A stretch of DNA of 54,046 nt. Origin: an uncultured Bacteroidaceae bacterium (GTDB taxonomy: Bacteria > Bacteroidota > Bacteroidia > Bacteroidales > Bacteroidaceae). Shown here one piece after another: positions 19,445 to 28,533 of this stretch. The first letter of the stretch is position 1; the number at the start of each line of letters is the position of its first letter. Below the pieces are notes generated by a model, which worked only from the letters and a program-made list of their open reading frames with translations, was not told where the DNA came from and searched no databases. The stretch is taken from assembly GCA_905235525.1 (NCBI GenBank), contig CAJOLW010000032.1:1-54046 (forward strand), written 5' to 3'. Both the position numbers and the translations under genes were made by a program.

Positions 19445-19478
19445 AAAAAGACTGGATTAGATTATGATTAAATATCAT

Positions 19479-20219
19479 TTATTGATTCGCCAAATTCATC
19501 AGATGTACACCTACCAATGCTGCCGTTTCTGTACGCAATCGACTCTTGCCGAGACTAACACTCTGAAAACCTCGCGAGAGTGCTAACTTCACTTCATCAA
19601 TAGAGAAGTCACCCTCTGGACCCACTAACACCAAGACATCCTTTCCTTTCATGATGGCATCCTTCAATACCACCTTTTCATCCAGATTTTCCTCTTCATA
19701 GCAATGACAAATAAATTTCTGCATCTTTTCCCCATTCTTCTCGCGTTCTTCTATCTCTTGCAGAAAAATCTTAAAGTCTGTCATCTCGTTCAACACGGGT
19801 TTCCATGCTTTGTGGCTTTGCTTCATAGCAGAAACAAGAATCTTCTCCATACGCTCTGTCTTGATAGCCGTCCGCTCTGACCAACGACACTTGAGGAATG
19901 TCAGTTCGTCAAATCCAATCTCTGTGGCTTTTTCCACAAACCATTCAGTTCTGTCCAAATTTTTTGTGGGAGCCATCGCCAAATGCAGATGCGGCAACCA
20001 CTGACGCTCTTGAGGGAACTTTTCCTCTATGCGATAGAGACAGCGCTTCTTTGTGGCTTCTGTCACGACAGCACGATAGAATGTGCCACTGCCATCCATT
20101 AAAACCATTTCGTCACCCATCTGCATTCGCAACACACGCACAGCATGTTGTGCCTCCTCGTCGGGCAATTCATTCATGCTGAGTGCATCGGGAACATAGA
20201 AATAACGAACTTCTTTCAT
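19479..20219 (-). CDS. rsmE: 16S rRNA (uracil-1498-N3)-methyltransferase
   Basis: RsmE methylates U1498 of 16S rRNA and belongs to the SPOUT knot-fold enzymes. The 246-residue protein has the N-terminal PUA-like part with HAVRVLRMQMGDE. The SAM-binding knot shows VLVGPEGDFS and SLGKSRLRTETAAL, both diagnostic for RsmE. It follows tsaD by 5 nt in the minus-strand operon. Confidence 0.93.
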   Translation of the reverse strand: MKEVRYFYVPDALSMNELPDEEAQHAVRVLRMQMGDEMVLMDGSGTFYRAVVTEATKKRCLYRIEEKFPQERQWLPHLHLAMAPTKNLDRTEWFVEKATEIGFDELTFLKCRWSERTAIKTERMEKILVSAMKQSHKAWKPVLNEMTDFKIFLQEIEEREKNGEKMQKFICHCYEEENLDEKVVLKDAIMKGKDVLVLVGPEGDFSIDEVKLALSRGFQSVSLGKSRLRTETAALVGVHLMNLANQ

Positions 20220-20224
20220 CTTCC

Positions 20225-21241
20225 TTATTTTGTCGTAACACGAGCATATGCTGGCAAATCAATTGAGGCAAAGTCTTTATCGAGGTATTTGAAGTAACCT
20301 GTTATGCCTATCATCGCTGCATTGTCGGTCGTATAGGAAAATTTCGGAATGAAGATTTTCCAGTGATAGCGTTTGGCATGGTCACGGAAAGCATTGCGCA
20401 ACCCGTTGTTGGCACTCACGCCACCTGCCACTGCCACCTGCTTGATGCCTGTATCTTTCACCGCCTTGCGGAGTTTCTTCATCAAAATGTCCACAATGGT
20501 TTTCTCCAGCGATGCAGCCAAGTCTTCCTTATGGTGCTCAATGAAATCGGGGTCGTCTTTCACCCAATCTCTCAGATGATAGAGGAACGAGGTCTTCAAA
20601 CCCGAGAAACTGTAGTCATAACCAGCAATATCAGGCTTCGAGAACTCAAACGCTTCGGGGTTGCCCTGACGTGCCAACTTGTCGATGATGGGACCGCCTG
20701 GATAACCCAAACCCATTACCTTTGAACACTTGTCAATCGCCTCACCTGCCGCATCGTCGATGGTCTGACCCAATATTTCCATATCCTTATACGAATTGAC
20801 TTTCACTATCTGACTGTTGCCACCGCTGACAAGTAAACACAGATACGGAAATGTGGGTTGGTCGTGGTCGTCTTCGCTCTCACGGATGAAATGTGCCAAC
20901 ACATGACCCTGCAAGTGGTTCACGTCAATCATCGGAATGCCAAGACTCCGCGCAAACCCCTTGGCGAAACTCACACCCACCAGTAGGCTTCCCATCAAAC
21001 CGGGACCTCTTGTGAAAGCCACCGCATTCAAGTCCTCTTTCGTGATGCCCGCCCGTTTGATGGCTGCATCCACCACTGGGACAATGTTTTGCTGATGCGC
21101 TCTCGATGCCAATTCAGGCACCACACCGCCATATTCTTCGTGTACGGCTTGAGAAGCGGTCACATTGCTCAACAAAATACCATCGCGAAGCACTGCCGCA
21201 CTGGTGTCGTCACACGAACTTTCTATTGCAAGTATATACAT
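20225..21241 (-). CDS. tsaD: tRNA N6-threonylcarbamoyladenosine synthase subunit
   Basis: TsaD transfers the threonylcarbamoyl group to A37 of ANN-decoding tRNAs. The 338-residue protein has the ASKHA-type N-terminus ILAIESSCDDTSAAV, metal-binding histidines in NHLQGHVLAH near residue 113, and the Gly-rich loops FPYLCLLVSGGNSQIV and AVAGGVSANNGLR. Length is normal for the family. It lies between map and rsmE in the same operon. Confidence 0.96.
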   Translation of the reverse strand: MYILAIESSCDDTSAAVLRDGILLSNVTASQAVHEEYGGVVPELASRAHQQNIVPVVDAAIKRAGITKEDLNAVAFTRGPGLMGSLLVGVSFAKGFARSLGIPMIDVNHLQGHVLAHFIRESEDDHDQPTFPYLCLLVSGGNSQIVKVNSYKDMEILGQTIDDAAGEAIDKCSKVMGLGYPGGPIIDKLARQGNPEAFEFSKPDIAGYDYSFSGLKTSFLYHLRDWVKDDPDFIEHHKEDLAASLEKTIVDILMKKLRKAVKDTGIKQVAVAGGVSANNGLRNAFRDHAKRYHWKIFIPKFSYTTDNAAMIGITGYFKYLDKDFASIDLPAYARVTTK

Positions 21242-21247
21242 AATTCA

Positions 21248-21275
21248 GAATTAGGAGTTAGGAATGAGGATGGGA
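21248..21275. repeat. 7-nt tandem repeat between map and tsaD
   Basis: Units GAATTAG, GAGTTAG, GAATGAG, GATGGGA follow one another after the map stop region. The first three are nearly the same as the units at 46689-46716. Confidence 0.7.
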
Positions 21276-21277
21276 AG

Positions 21278-22150
21278 TTAATACGTCAGTATTTCCAGTC
21301 CTTCTTCGGTCATCAGATAGGTGTGTTCCCACTGTGCCGAGTCACTGTAGTCGTCAGTCACAACAGTCCATTCATCCTCACTATCCACAAACACTTGCCA
21401 ATCACCGGCATTGATCATCGGTTCGATAGTGAACACCATACCAGGCACCAGCAACATGCCCGTTCCCTTTTTGCCCCAATGTTCCATGTCGGGCTCTTCG
21501 TGGAAGGCATTGCCTACACCATGACCGCACAGGTCACGTACCACCGTATAGCCGTTCTTGTGTGCATGCTTGGTGATGGCTGCAGCTTGGTCGCCCACAA
21601 ACGTGTAAGGCTTGCAAGCCTCTGCACCAATCTCCATGCACTCTTTCGCCACCTTCACCAAACGTTCACGCTCTGGTGTGGTTCTACCGATGATGAACAT
21701 ACGGCTGGCATCGGCAAAGTAACCGTCCACAATGGTGGTACAGTCCACATTGATGATGTCACCCTCTTCCAGCACTTCCTCCTCAGAAGGAATGCCGTGA
21801 CACACCACCTCATTGATGCTGGTGCAGCAACTCTTCGGAAAACCCTCATAGTTGAGCGGTGCAGGAATGCCCCCGTGCTTCGTGGTGAAGTCATACACCA
21901 ATTGGTCTATCTCAAGGGTGGTCATGCCCTCATGAATCTTCTCTTCCACAAGGTCGAGTACTCCTGTATTGAGCACTCCCGCCTTACGTATGCCCTCTAT
22001 CTGTTCAGGAGTCTTGATCAAATCGCGTGTTGGTACCAAATGCCCTTTGTTCTGGAAGAACAGAATCTTCTTGTCCATCTCTGTGAGAGGCTGTCCGCTC
22101 TTCACATGCCAATTTCTCGGATGTTTCTTTATCAGTCCCATTTTCTTCAC
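21278..22150 (-). CDS. map: Methionine aminopeptidase, type I
   Basis: Map removes the initiator methionine from new proteins. The 290-residue chain holds the expected metal ligands: the two Asp of VDCTTIVDGYFADASR, His in CGHGVGNAFHEEP, and Glu in FTIEPMINAG and in TEEGLEILT. About 40 residues precede the catalytic core (which begins near KTPEQIEGIRKAG), longer than the minimal type Ia enzyme but without a Cys-rich zinc finger. It is first in the long operon, with a promoter at 22161-22169 only 11 nt before the start. Confidence 0.94.
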   Translation of the reverse strand: MKKMGLIKKHPRNWHVKSGQPLTEMDKKILFFQNKGHLVPTRDLIKTPEQIEGIRKAGVLNTGVLDLVEEKIHEGMTTLEIDQLVYDFTTKHGGIPAPLNYEGFPKSCCTSINEVVCHGIPSEEEVLEEGDIINVDCTTIVDGYFADASRMFIIGRTTPERERLVKVAKECMEIGAEACKPYTFVGDQAAAITKHAHKNGYTVVRDLCGHGVGNAFHEEPDMEHWGKKGTGMLLVPGMVFTIEPMINAGDWQVFVDSEDEWTVVTDDYSDSAQWEHTYLMTEEGLEILTY

Positions 22151-22160
22151 TTAATTTGAC

Positions 22161-22169
22161 GCAAAGGTA
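22161..22169 (-). promoter_or_regulatory. -7 promoter box for the map operon
   Basis: TACCTTTGC on the minus strand, 10-11 nt before the map start codon, giving a very short leader for a unit of up to eight genes. Confidence 0.6.
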
Positions 22170-22171
22170 CG

Positions 22172-22317
22172 GATTATTTGCGAGTTGATGATTTACGATT
22201 TATGATTTATTGCCCAATTTAATAATAATTTGCGATTTTTCCCGCTGTATCAACATGAAAAAATTACTAAATCAGCAAATAAATAGTAAATTATAAATCA
22301 TCAACTCGTAAATAATC
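22172..22317. repeat. Inverted repeat pair flanking a 98-nt spacer
   Basis: A 24-bp arm at 22172-22195 pairs with 22294-22317 with a single mismatch (core GAGTTGATGATTTA). The arms lie just outside the divergent map and lipoprotein promoters. Both arms continue inward as 7-nt units (GATTTAC, GATTTAT, GATTTAT at 22190-22210; AGTAAAT, TATAAAT at 22285-22298). The spacer encodes nothing visible. Confidence 0.7.
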
Positions 22318-22319
22318 AT

Positions 22320-22328
22320 TATCTTTGC
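22320..22328 (+). promoter_or_regulatory. -7 promoter box for the DUF4738-like lipoprotein
   Basis: TATCTTTGC, 28 nt before the ATG at 22357 and immediately after the right arm of the inverted repeat. Confidence 0.6.
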
Positions 22329-22356
22329 AGCCAGAATTACCAAAACATATTTACCA

Positions 22357-22947
22357 ATGAAAACAACGAAATTTGCAATTGTAGCACTGCTCACTTTCAT
22401 GTCATTGGCTTGCACAAGTGAAAAAAAACCAGTTGGTGCAGAACGGGTAGTCGAGGACGTTGACCCACAAACAGGCATCATCTCTTTGCGTAACTATATC
22501 TTGAGTGACACCATCAACATCAACAATAAATTGTATAACTATGCTTGTACTTTTGAACCTGTTGACACGATGCCGATACTCACCAACCCGCAAGGACTCG
22601 AATATCACGAAAGTCGTGTCAACATTGAAATCAAGCATGAAGGCAACAATGTTTTCAGCAAGACCTTTTACAAAAGTAACTTTCACGACTACGTGCCATC
22701 AGACTTCCTAAAAACGTCTACCGTTGTAGGTGTCAATTACAACTACATGAAACGTGACACCGACCGATCTGCCTTCTATTTCATCATCACGGTAGGAGAT
22801 CCTGACGAGACGTCGGATAATATGGCATACCCCCTGGAACTGAAGGTGGCAACCGACGGTTCTTACTCTATCAAGAAAGCCGAAAACCTCGAGACGGAAC
22901 CGCTCCATCCTGGGCTTAACGTTGACCCCAGCGAGGATGCCGTATAA
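22357..22947 (+). CDS. Small lipoprotein, DUF4738-like
   Basis: The 196-residue protein has a lipoprotein signal (SLAC, Cys19). The rest is a compact soluble domain with motifs LRNYILSDTININNKLYNY and FYFIITVGDPDETSDN. This resembles DUF4738 proteins of Prevotella and Bacteroides; the function is unknown. It stands alone under its own promoter and converges on the zinc-ribbon gene, with only 9 nt between stops and no hairpin. Confidence 0.65.
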   Translation: MKTTKFAIVALLTFMSLACTSEKKPVGAERVVEDVDPQTGIISLRNYILSDTININNKLYNYACTFEPVDTMPILTNPQGLEYHESRVNIEIKHEGNNVFSKTFYKSNFHDYVPSDFLKTSTVVGVNYNYMKRDTDRSAFYFIITVGDPDETSDNMAYPLELKVATDGSYSIKKAENLETEPLHPGLNVDPSEDAV

Positions 22948-22956
22948 GGTTTGCCT

Positions 22957-24030
22957 TTATCTCAACACCAATGACGTAATTTTCATGGCTTCATTAAGCA
23001 CGGCTGCTCCCGTGAAGTGCTTCACTTCGGCTGGAGCATCCTCTCCTTTCTCTTCGGGGTTACCCGTTTCTGTATCGAGTGCCGCATGGTGTCCACGCGT
23101 ATAGACTTCCTCATCAAGGGCGAACTGAACATTGTACAAGTTCCTGCCTGCCGCCTCAACTTTTGTAACAATAGACTTCGTGACATTAAACACGATAGAA
23201 CGACCTGAAGAGTGCATGTGAGACATATAAGTATATATGTCCTCCAATTCGGGATTGGCCTTTCCTATGTATGAACTGATTTCAGATGCAAGCGTGACAG
23301 CAACACCCTCTTTGTCGTCATCGCCCAATGCTTTAAAATGAGCAGTCAAAACTTCTTTTATTGCGGTATTTTCTTCGGCACTCAATTCCTTGTTGTCCAA
23401 TTCTGCCATCAGTTTTCGTACTTCAGCCACATACTTACCTTGTGAGAACTGGCTGAGGTAATGGTCATACGCCTCACGTGTATTCACATCACATGCTGCC
23501 AGGTATGATAAAGAATCCAACACTTGATTGGCATCTTTAAGGTAAAAGCCATCTGGATGAACATCCATGAAATGTTGCACAGTCTCCAATGACAAAGTTC
23601 CTTCTATTGCTTGCCAATCGGTCTTTTCTGTAAAGAAACGATCATGCAGATCCTTCAACTGTGAATAATGATAGGCATCGGAATTGTAGGTGTCGAAATA
23701 GTCATCAAGCGCTACACCAAGAGAATCTAACTGATGTTGATTTTCATAACGCATGATACTATCATATGCCGCCCGTTCATCCTCATCTGTGCCACCTTGG
23801 AAAAAGAGATACCATGCCGCCCAACCTGCAAGAGCCACTATGAGCATGGATATGAGGACAATAGTTAACACTGCACGCTTCTTCCCTGAAGGAGTGGTAT
23901 TCGGCTGACCAGCAACAGAGGCTGTGGATGGCTGTGCTGTTGGATTACTAATTGGATATCCACACTGTGGACATGAAGCGGCTGAATCACTTATTTCGTG
24001 ACCGCACTCTGGGCATTTGATTAATGACAT
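22957..24030 (-). CDS. Zinc-ribbon membrane-anchored protein
   Basis: The 357-residue protein starts with a zinc ribbon: CPEC at residues 5-8 and CPQC near 20-23. A Pro/Thr-rich linker leads to a single membrane helix (about residues 51-74), then a large extracytoplasmic part rich in helices. The last 120 residues (from about SAEENTAIKEVLTAHFKAL) look like an NTF2/SnoaL-type small domain. Proteins of this layout occur in many gut bacteria with no defined role. It follows the 24043-24513 gene by 12 nt and is probably in one unit with it. Confidence 0.75.
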   Translation of the reverse strand: MSLIKCPECGHEISDSAASCPQCGYPISNPTAQPSTASVAGQPNTTPSGKKRAVLTIVLISMLIVALAGWAAWYLFFQGGTDEDERAAYDSIMRYENQHQLDSLGVALDDYFDTYNSDAYHYSQLKDLHDRFFTEKTDWQAIEGTLSLETVQHFMDVHPDGFYLKDANQVLDSLSYLAACDVNTREAYDHYLSQFSQGKYVAEVRKLMAELDNKELSAEENTAIKEVLTAHFKALGDDDKEGVAVTLASEISSYIGKANPELEDIYTYMSHMHSSGRSIVFNVTKSIVTKVEAAGRNLYNVQFALDEEVYTRGHHAALDTETGNPEEKGEDAPAEVKHFTGAAVLNEAMKITSLVLR

Positions 24031-24042
24031 TTTTATTAAATT

Positions 24043-24513
24043 TTATTGCAACACGATTGTCGTATCTACGATTACGGCATCAGTCACATTTGTTTGATAA
24101 TCTATAATTGAATCAGACATGAAATCTTCCTCCATTGCAGAATCTTGTAATACCGTATCCTCAGGCTCTGCTTCATAGATAGGCGCAATGGGCTCTTCTT
24201 CAACAGCAACAGCATCCTGTATGGTATCGCCAGTCCCTTCAAAGGCATGCATGACGGGACGCGCATTCTTGTCAAACAAGACGGCACCAACAACAGCAAC
24301 CACCGACAACACCAAAAATAGAGTTGTGGAATGTTTCACAACCGCACTATTCGAAGGATAATGCAATGAGACATAAAAATAAACACATGAAAATACTAGC
24401 CAAACAATACTTACCCATGTAAAACCAAAAAGCAAGCACTTGACAAGAACACAAATAAATACGCTGACTGCTACGACCAATCCCAAGTCGCTATAGGAAT
24501 TTCTGCGTCGCAT
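24043..24513 (-). CDS. Small membrane protein of unknown function
   Basis: I do not recognise this 156-residue protein. It has about three membrane helices in its first 90 residues, then an acidic tail rich in Asp, Glu and Val (EAEPEDTVLQDSAMEEDF). An open frame extends to 24645, but the ATG at 24513 follows a -7 box at 24551-24559 and removes an unlikely N-terminus. It lies 12 nt before the zinc-ribbon gene. Confidence 0.6.
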   Translation of the reverse strand: MRRRNSYSDLGLVVAVSVFICVLVKCLLFGFTWVSIVWLVFSCVYFYVSLHYPSNSAVVKHSTTLFLVLSVVAVVGAVLFDKNARPVMHAFEGTGDTIQDAVAVEEEPIAPIYEAEPEDTVLQDSAMEEDFMSDSIIDYQTNVTDAVIVDTTIVLQ

Positions 24514-24550
24514 TGAAGTTATAAATAGACTATTTGTTATTTTTTCTCGC

Positions 24551-24559
24551 GCAAAATTA
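24551..24559 (-). promoter_or_regulatory. -7 promoter box for the small membrane protein
   Basis: On the minus strand TAATTTTGC, 38 nt before the start at 24513. It supports the shorter gene start. Confidence 0.5.
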
Positions 24560-24602
24560 GATATTATTGACGGAATAACCATCATGATAAATGGAAAAAC
24601 AC

Positions 24603-24611
24603 TACCTTTGC
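24603..24611 (+). promoter_or_regulatory. -7 promoter box for the DUF3298-type lipoprotein
   Basis: TACCTTTGC, 20 nt before the ATG at 24631, showing that the gene begins there and not at the internal ATG at 24827. Confidence 0.6.
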
Positions 24612-24630
24612 ACCCGAATTTGAGTAAATC

Positions 24631-25456
24631 ATGATGAAAAGGCATATTACATATTACACATATTTGTTTTTAGGGATATTGCTCTACCTATCCATCAATG
24701 CATGTGACACAGACAAAGGTCAGCATGAAATCAGTTTCTACGAAGTGGAGAAAATGGAAAAAATGACCCGTCGAGTCAGAAGAGAATGAGGCTGAACTCA
24801 AACCATTACATCTCGAAAACAGAGAAATGGAGGTGAAAGTGAAAATGCAATTTCTGAAAACGGATAATGACAACAAAAAGAAAGTATGCAAACTTATCAA
24901 TGACCAACTGATGGAGGTGCTGCTGAAACAATCAAGTGAACAGAACACCGATGATGCTGTGTCACAATATATAGAGGAAGTAAAGAAGGATTTCCAGAGT
25001 GATGAGGTGGCGAGTGTCTATCACGATTATTTAGATGGAATTGCCGAATATGGTATGAAGAATGTCATTAACTACCGCCTGCTTGAAGATTTCTTCACGG
25101 GAGGGGCACATCCATGCAAACAAACCACAATCCTGCGGTTTAACACTCAAACTGGCGAATTCATCACACTTGACGCAGTGTTTCCCACTATCAACCATCC
25201 CCAATTACAAAACCTTCTGTTGGCAAAACTGATGAAAGATTTGAATGTGCATTCAGTCCATGAACTTCACAAGATGGGCGTTTTGGAGATGACAGATATG
25301 TTCATCAGCAATAATTTCGCCCTACGAGACGACAGCATTGAGTTCTATTACAATGAATATGACATTGCGCCTTACGCTTTTGGCGCTCACACTATCTGCG
25401 TTAGTTATGACGATGTAAAGGATATCATCAGCACTACATGGGAAAACCATAAGTGA
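24631..25456 (+). pseudogene. DUF3298/RsiV-like lipoprotein, frameshifted
   Basis: The first frame (ATG 24631) gives a lipoprotein signal ending INAC (Cys25), then runs to a TGA at about 24786. The second frame, open from after 24766 to 25456, continues with a sensible protein: FTGGAHPCKQTTILRFNTQTGEF and FYYNEYDIAPYAFGAH are typical of DUF3298 (RsiV/PdaC C-terminal) domains. Dropping one C from the ACCCG at 24766-24770 joins the two parts into a normal lipoprotein of about 274 residues. It is either a broken gene or a sequencing error. Its end overlaps the convergent Lrp-type gene by 23 nt. Confidence 0.7.
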
Positions 25457-25907
25457 GTTTGAGCGTGTCCATCACGAAGAAGGAACGCACTTGCGAAATG
25501 TAAGGAAAATCCCCCAATTTGTCAAGAATGAACTGCTGGTACTTCTGCATACTACTCACACAGACTTTCAGAAGATAATCACCATCACCCGAGATGTTAT
25601 AACACTCTGTCACCTCATTCCAGGTGCCAACCGTCTCACAAAAACTGTTGGCTATCTGCTTGTTGATCTGCTTCATCGAGATATTGCAGAAGACCATGAA
25701 GCCACGTTCCATCTTGTTGGCATCAAGCACTGCTACATACCCTTTGATGTAGCCCATACGTTCCAAGCGGCGTTGGCGTTCATAGGTGGGTGTAACAGAC
25801 AAATGAATCTTTTGCGCCAATTCTTTAGTAGTCAATCGGCTGTTGTCTTGTAAGATGCGAAGAATCTGAAGGTCTGTCGCATCAAGTTCATGAGTGTATG
25901 TTTCCAT
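25434..25907 (-). CDS. Lrp/AsnC-family transcriptional regulator
   Basis: The 157-residue protein has the winged helix-turn-helix at residues 9-57 (LDATDLQILRILQDNSRLTTKEL...), then a RAM/AsnC ligand-binding domain with ECYNISGDGDYLLKV. Such proteins regulate amino-acid genes as octamers. Its start lies within the end of maf, so it is probably made from the kdsC-maf message. Ligand unknown. Confidence 0.9.
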   Translation of the reverse strand: METYTHELDATDLQILRILQDNSRLTTKELAQKIHLSVTPTYERQRRLERMGYIKGYVAVLDANKMERGFMVFCNISMKQINKQIANSFCETVGTWNEVTECYNISGDGDYLLKVCVSSMQKYQQFILDKLGDFPYISQVRSFFVMDTLKLTYGFPM

Positions 25908-26505
25908 ATTTCTTCAGTTCTGTATAAAGTCGTTGAATCGGTAATCCCATCACATTAAAGTAAGAACCTTCGATACGTGTTACCGCCACATATCCAATCC
26001 ATTCTTGAATGCCATAAGCACCAGCCTTGTCGTAAGGCTGGAAGGTATCCACATAATAGGCAATCTCCTCCTCTGTCAATTCTGCAAAATACACTTGCGA
26101 AGTGGAGGCAAACTGCACAGTCCTTTCCTTTGTGACAATTGACACACCTGTAATCACTTCGTGGGCGTGACCAGAGAGTTCTCTTAGCATCCGAATCGCC
26201 TCATCACGATCCTTCGGTTTTCCCAACACCTTACCGTTGTCATAGACAATCGTGTCGGCTGTAATAATCATCTCGTCATCAGCCATCGTATATTTGTATG
26301 CTTCTGCCTTCTTTCCAGAGATAAATATCGGAATATCCTCCCCTTTCAACGAAGAAGGAGGATAACTCTCATCAATACCACTGAGGGTCCTCACCTCAAA
26401 GTCTATTCCTAATCCACCCAACAGTTCCTTACGACGAGGCGAATTGCTGGCAAGAATCACCCGATAGCCTTCTACCAACCGAAGGCTGTGCTGTTGTGCA
26501 TCCAT
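25888..26505 (-). CDS. maf: Maf-family nucleotide pyrophosphatase
   Basis: Maf proteins hydrolyse dTTP, UTP and modified nucleotides to monophosphates. The motif [11 protein letters not shown] near residue 19, ADTIV near 80, and the run [26 protein letters not shown] identify the dTTP/UTP subgroup (YhdE-like). I chose the ATG at 26505 over an earlier in-frame one at 26550, because the shorter form matches family length; even so it overlaps kdsC by 34 nt. The lrp-type gene overlaps its 3' end by 20 nt. Confidence 0.92.
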   Translation of the reverse strand: MDAQQHSLRLVEGYRVILASNSPRRKELLGGLGIDFEVRTLSGIDESYPPSSLKGEDIPIFISGKKAEAYKYTMADDEMIITADTIVYDNGKVLGKPKDRDEAIRMLRELSGHAHEVITGVSIVTKERTVQFASTSQVYFAELTEEEIAYYVDTFQPYDKAGAYGIQEWIGYVAVTRIEGSYFNVMGLPIQRLYTELKKYGNIHS

Positions 26506-26999
26506 TTGTCTTGCGCTTTCAGAATTTGTTCCAGAATATCGCGAGCGCACCCTTGTCCCCCGACCTTATGGGAGATATAAGTACACACCGCTTTTATCTC
26601 AGGTGCAGCATCGGCAGGACAACAGGGCAGCCCACACTGTTGAAGCACTTCATAGTCAGGGATATCGTCGCCAACATAGGCAATTTCCTCATCACTGAGA
26701 TTGTACTTCTTTTTCAGTTTATGATAGACACTGATTTTCACTGCCGCACCAAGAATGACGTCTTTCAAGCCCAAACTCTCATAACGAATTCGAACAGCCT
26801 CAGTTCTGCCACCTGTGATGATGGCGAGGATGAGCCCACACTTCATGGCATGCTGCATCGCATATCCATCCTTGATGTTCACCGTACGCATAGGGTCGCC
26901 GTTGGGATGTTGCGGTATCGTCTCGCAGGAAAGAACCCCATCCACATCAAAGAAAACGGCGCGTATCTTCTTCAAATCGTAGTTAATCATAAACTTCAA
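26472..26999 (-). CDS. kdsC: KdsC-like HAD phosphatase (Kdo-8-phosphate phosphatase)
   Basis: KdsC removes phosphate from Kdo-8-phosphate on the way to the lipopolysaccharide inner core. The 175-residue protein has the HAD nucleophile motif FFDVDGVLS, motif II ITGG, and motif [12 protein letters not shown], with the small uncapped size typical of KdsC. kdsD and kdsA are also in this window (36094-37833), supporting the call. It overlaps the upstream DUF2520-like gene by 4 nt (ATGA). Confidence 0.87.
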   Translation of the reverse strand: MKFMINYDLKKIRAVFFDVDGVLSCETIPQHPNGDPMRTVNIKDGYAMQHAMKCGLILAIITGGRTEAVRIRYESLGLKDVILGAAVKISVYHKLKKKYNLSDEEIAYVGDDIPDYEVLQQCGLPCCPADAAPEIKAVCTYISHKVGGQGCARDILEQILKAQDKWMHNSTAFGW

Positions 27000-27769
27000 T
27001 CTTTCAATGCCTCTTCATGGATGCTCTTGCTGAATAATTCATATAGTCTCTGCAAATCGGGGGCACCCGCCAAAAGTTGTATCTGTTTGTTCATTACGTT
27101 TTCGTCCCAACGCATGGCAGGTCCCGTCTGTGCTTCTTGCGGCGACATTGAATAGAGTTTGGCGGCAGTTTCATCAATAAGGGGAAGCATCACACTGAAG
27201 GGAAGGTTGCCATGCTGTTTCAGCAAGTTTGCTCCCAAAGAAAAACAATGGTTGGCAAAATTGCAACAGAACACTGCCGACAGATGCAGGTATTTACGGT
27301 TTTCGCTGTCCAATTCATACACCGTGTCCGAAATAGTCAAAGCGAGTTTCTTCAATACTTGAGAGTCCGCTTCCGTCACCGCTTCGACAAAGCAAGGAAT
27401 CACACTGAAATCCACTTCCTTGTTCTTCGAAAAGGTCTGCATTGGATAGAAAACACCCCTACGGATGAATGGCAGCACATCCATCGGAAGACTACCTGCC
27501 GTATGAACGAACAACTTGCCCGATAGCCTTTCATGCAGTAAATCCGCTACAGATGAAAGCACAGAATCTTTCAATGCAACTATATATATATCAGCACCAT
27601 CTACAACTTTATACAAAGTATCTGTATAAGAACACTTCAGCACTGTTGCCAAAGTCTTTGCTGATACTTCCGTGCGACTATACACCTGCAATATTTCATG
27701 TCCTGCACGAAACAGTGCTTTACCCAAATTGGTAGCAAGATTGCCAGCCCCTATCAAAACTATTTTCAT
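26996..27769 (-). CDS. Rossmann-fold DUF2520-like protein
   Basis: The 257-residue protein opens with a nucleotide-binding loop [19 protein letters not shown] and has the two-domain layout of NADP-dependent oxidoreductases of the DUF2520 family: a Rossmann domain to about residue 115, then an all-helical domain. It commonly precedes a kdsC-like gene in Bacteroidota. The reaction is unknown; a role in cofactor-linked reduction is only inferred. Confidence 0.8.
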   Translation of the reverse strand: MKIVLIGAGNLATNLGKALFRAGHEILQVYSRTEVSAKTLATVLKCSYTDTLYKVVDGADIYIVALKDSVLSSVADLLHERLSGKLFVHTAGSLPMDVLPFIRRGVFYPMQTFSKNKEVDFSVIPCFVEAVTEADSQVLKKLALTISDTVYELDSENRKYLHLSAVFCCNFANHCFSLGANLLKQHGNLPFSVMLPLIDETAAKLYSMSPQEAQTGPAMRWDENVMNKQIQLLAGAPDLQRLYELFSKSIHEEALKD

Positions 27770-27813
27770 AAGTAATTTTATGCCATGTTAACCCTAAACT
27801 CTAACTCCATTCA

Positions 27814-28350
27814 TTACTCTTCAGGGAAAGGTCCCACATGCACATTCTCCCATTTCAGTTTTTCCTCATCCTGAAGTTTACGCTCGATGGCAGGATAGCC
27901 GATTCCGATGACACATTCAGCCGTCAGATTCTCTGGATACCGGAGCAAGAAACGGAGCACGTTGTCCGATGGTTCACCATTCTCCATGAATCGGTTGCGC
28001 ACCTGACACCAACAGGAACCAAGTCCGAGGTCGGCTGCCTGATATTGCATGGTGACAGCAGCGATGGAAGCATCCTCACACCAAGCATCGGTCACATCAC
28101 GGTCGCCCAACACGACAACCGCCACCTTCGCTCCGGCAATAAACTGACTGCCCATGGGGCGGCACAACGAAATTTTCTCCAACAAGTTCTTGTCGTCAAC
28201 CACCACAAAGTGCCATGCCCGTGTACCCTTACTGGTGGGGGCCATCAATGCTGCACGAAGAATCGTCTGCAAATCTTCAGCCTTTATTTCATCTTCCGTG
28301 AATTTACGGCAACTACGGCGCTTCTGCACCAGATCCTTAAAATATTCCAT
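27814..28350 (-). CDS. Nitroreductase-family protein
   Basis: The protein of 178 residues is an FMN-dependent nitroreductase-fold enzyme. RRSCRKFTEDEI near residue 10 and APTSKGTRAWHFVVV near 39 form the flavin site, and DLGLGSCWCQVRNRF near 115 is the second family motif. Natural substrates of this group are rarely known. The ATG at 28350 was chosen; an in-frame TTG at 28362 would add four residues. Confidence 0.88.
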   Translation of the reverse strand: MEYFKDLVQKRRSCRKFTEDEIKAEDLQTILRAALMAPTSKGTRAWHFVVVDDKNLLEKISLCRPMGSQFIAGAKVAVVVLGDRDVTDAWCEDASIAAVTMQYQAADLGLGSCWCQVRNRFMENGEPSDNVLRFLLRYPENLTAECVIGIGYPAIERKLQDEEKLKWENVHVGPFPEE

Positions 28351-28433
28351 TATTTTTATCAATTTGTAAGTGAAAATTTGTGTAAAGTTATAAAACTTTC
28401 ATCATTCGAGAAGAATTTTCGATAGATATTTCT

Positions 28434-28442
28434 TATCTTTGC
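28434..28442 (+). promoter_or_regulatory. -7 promoter box for mltG
   Basis: TATCTTTGC, about 90 nt before the mltG ATG at 28534. The leader between them is A+T-rich and shows no obvious riboswitch fold. Confidence 0.55.
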
Positions 28443-28533
28443 AAAGAAATTTAAGAAATAAATGAACATTTTATACCACAGATAAGTAAAAAAACAAACT
28501 TTTTTACTAAGCAAATTAACATTGCAAGAAAAT

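Noticed and set aside
21089-22159. Open frame of 356 codons opposite tsaD and map
   Set aside because: It crosses two well-supported genes and encodes no recognisable domain.
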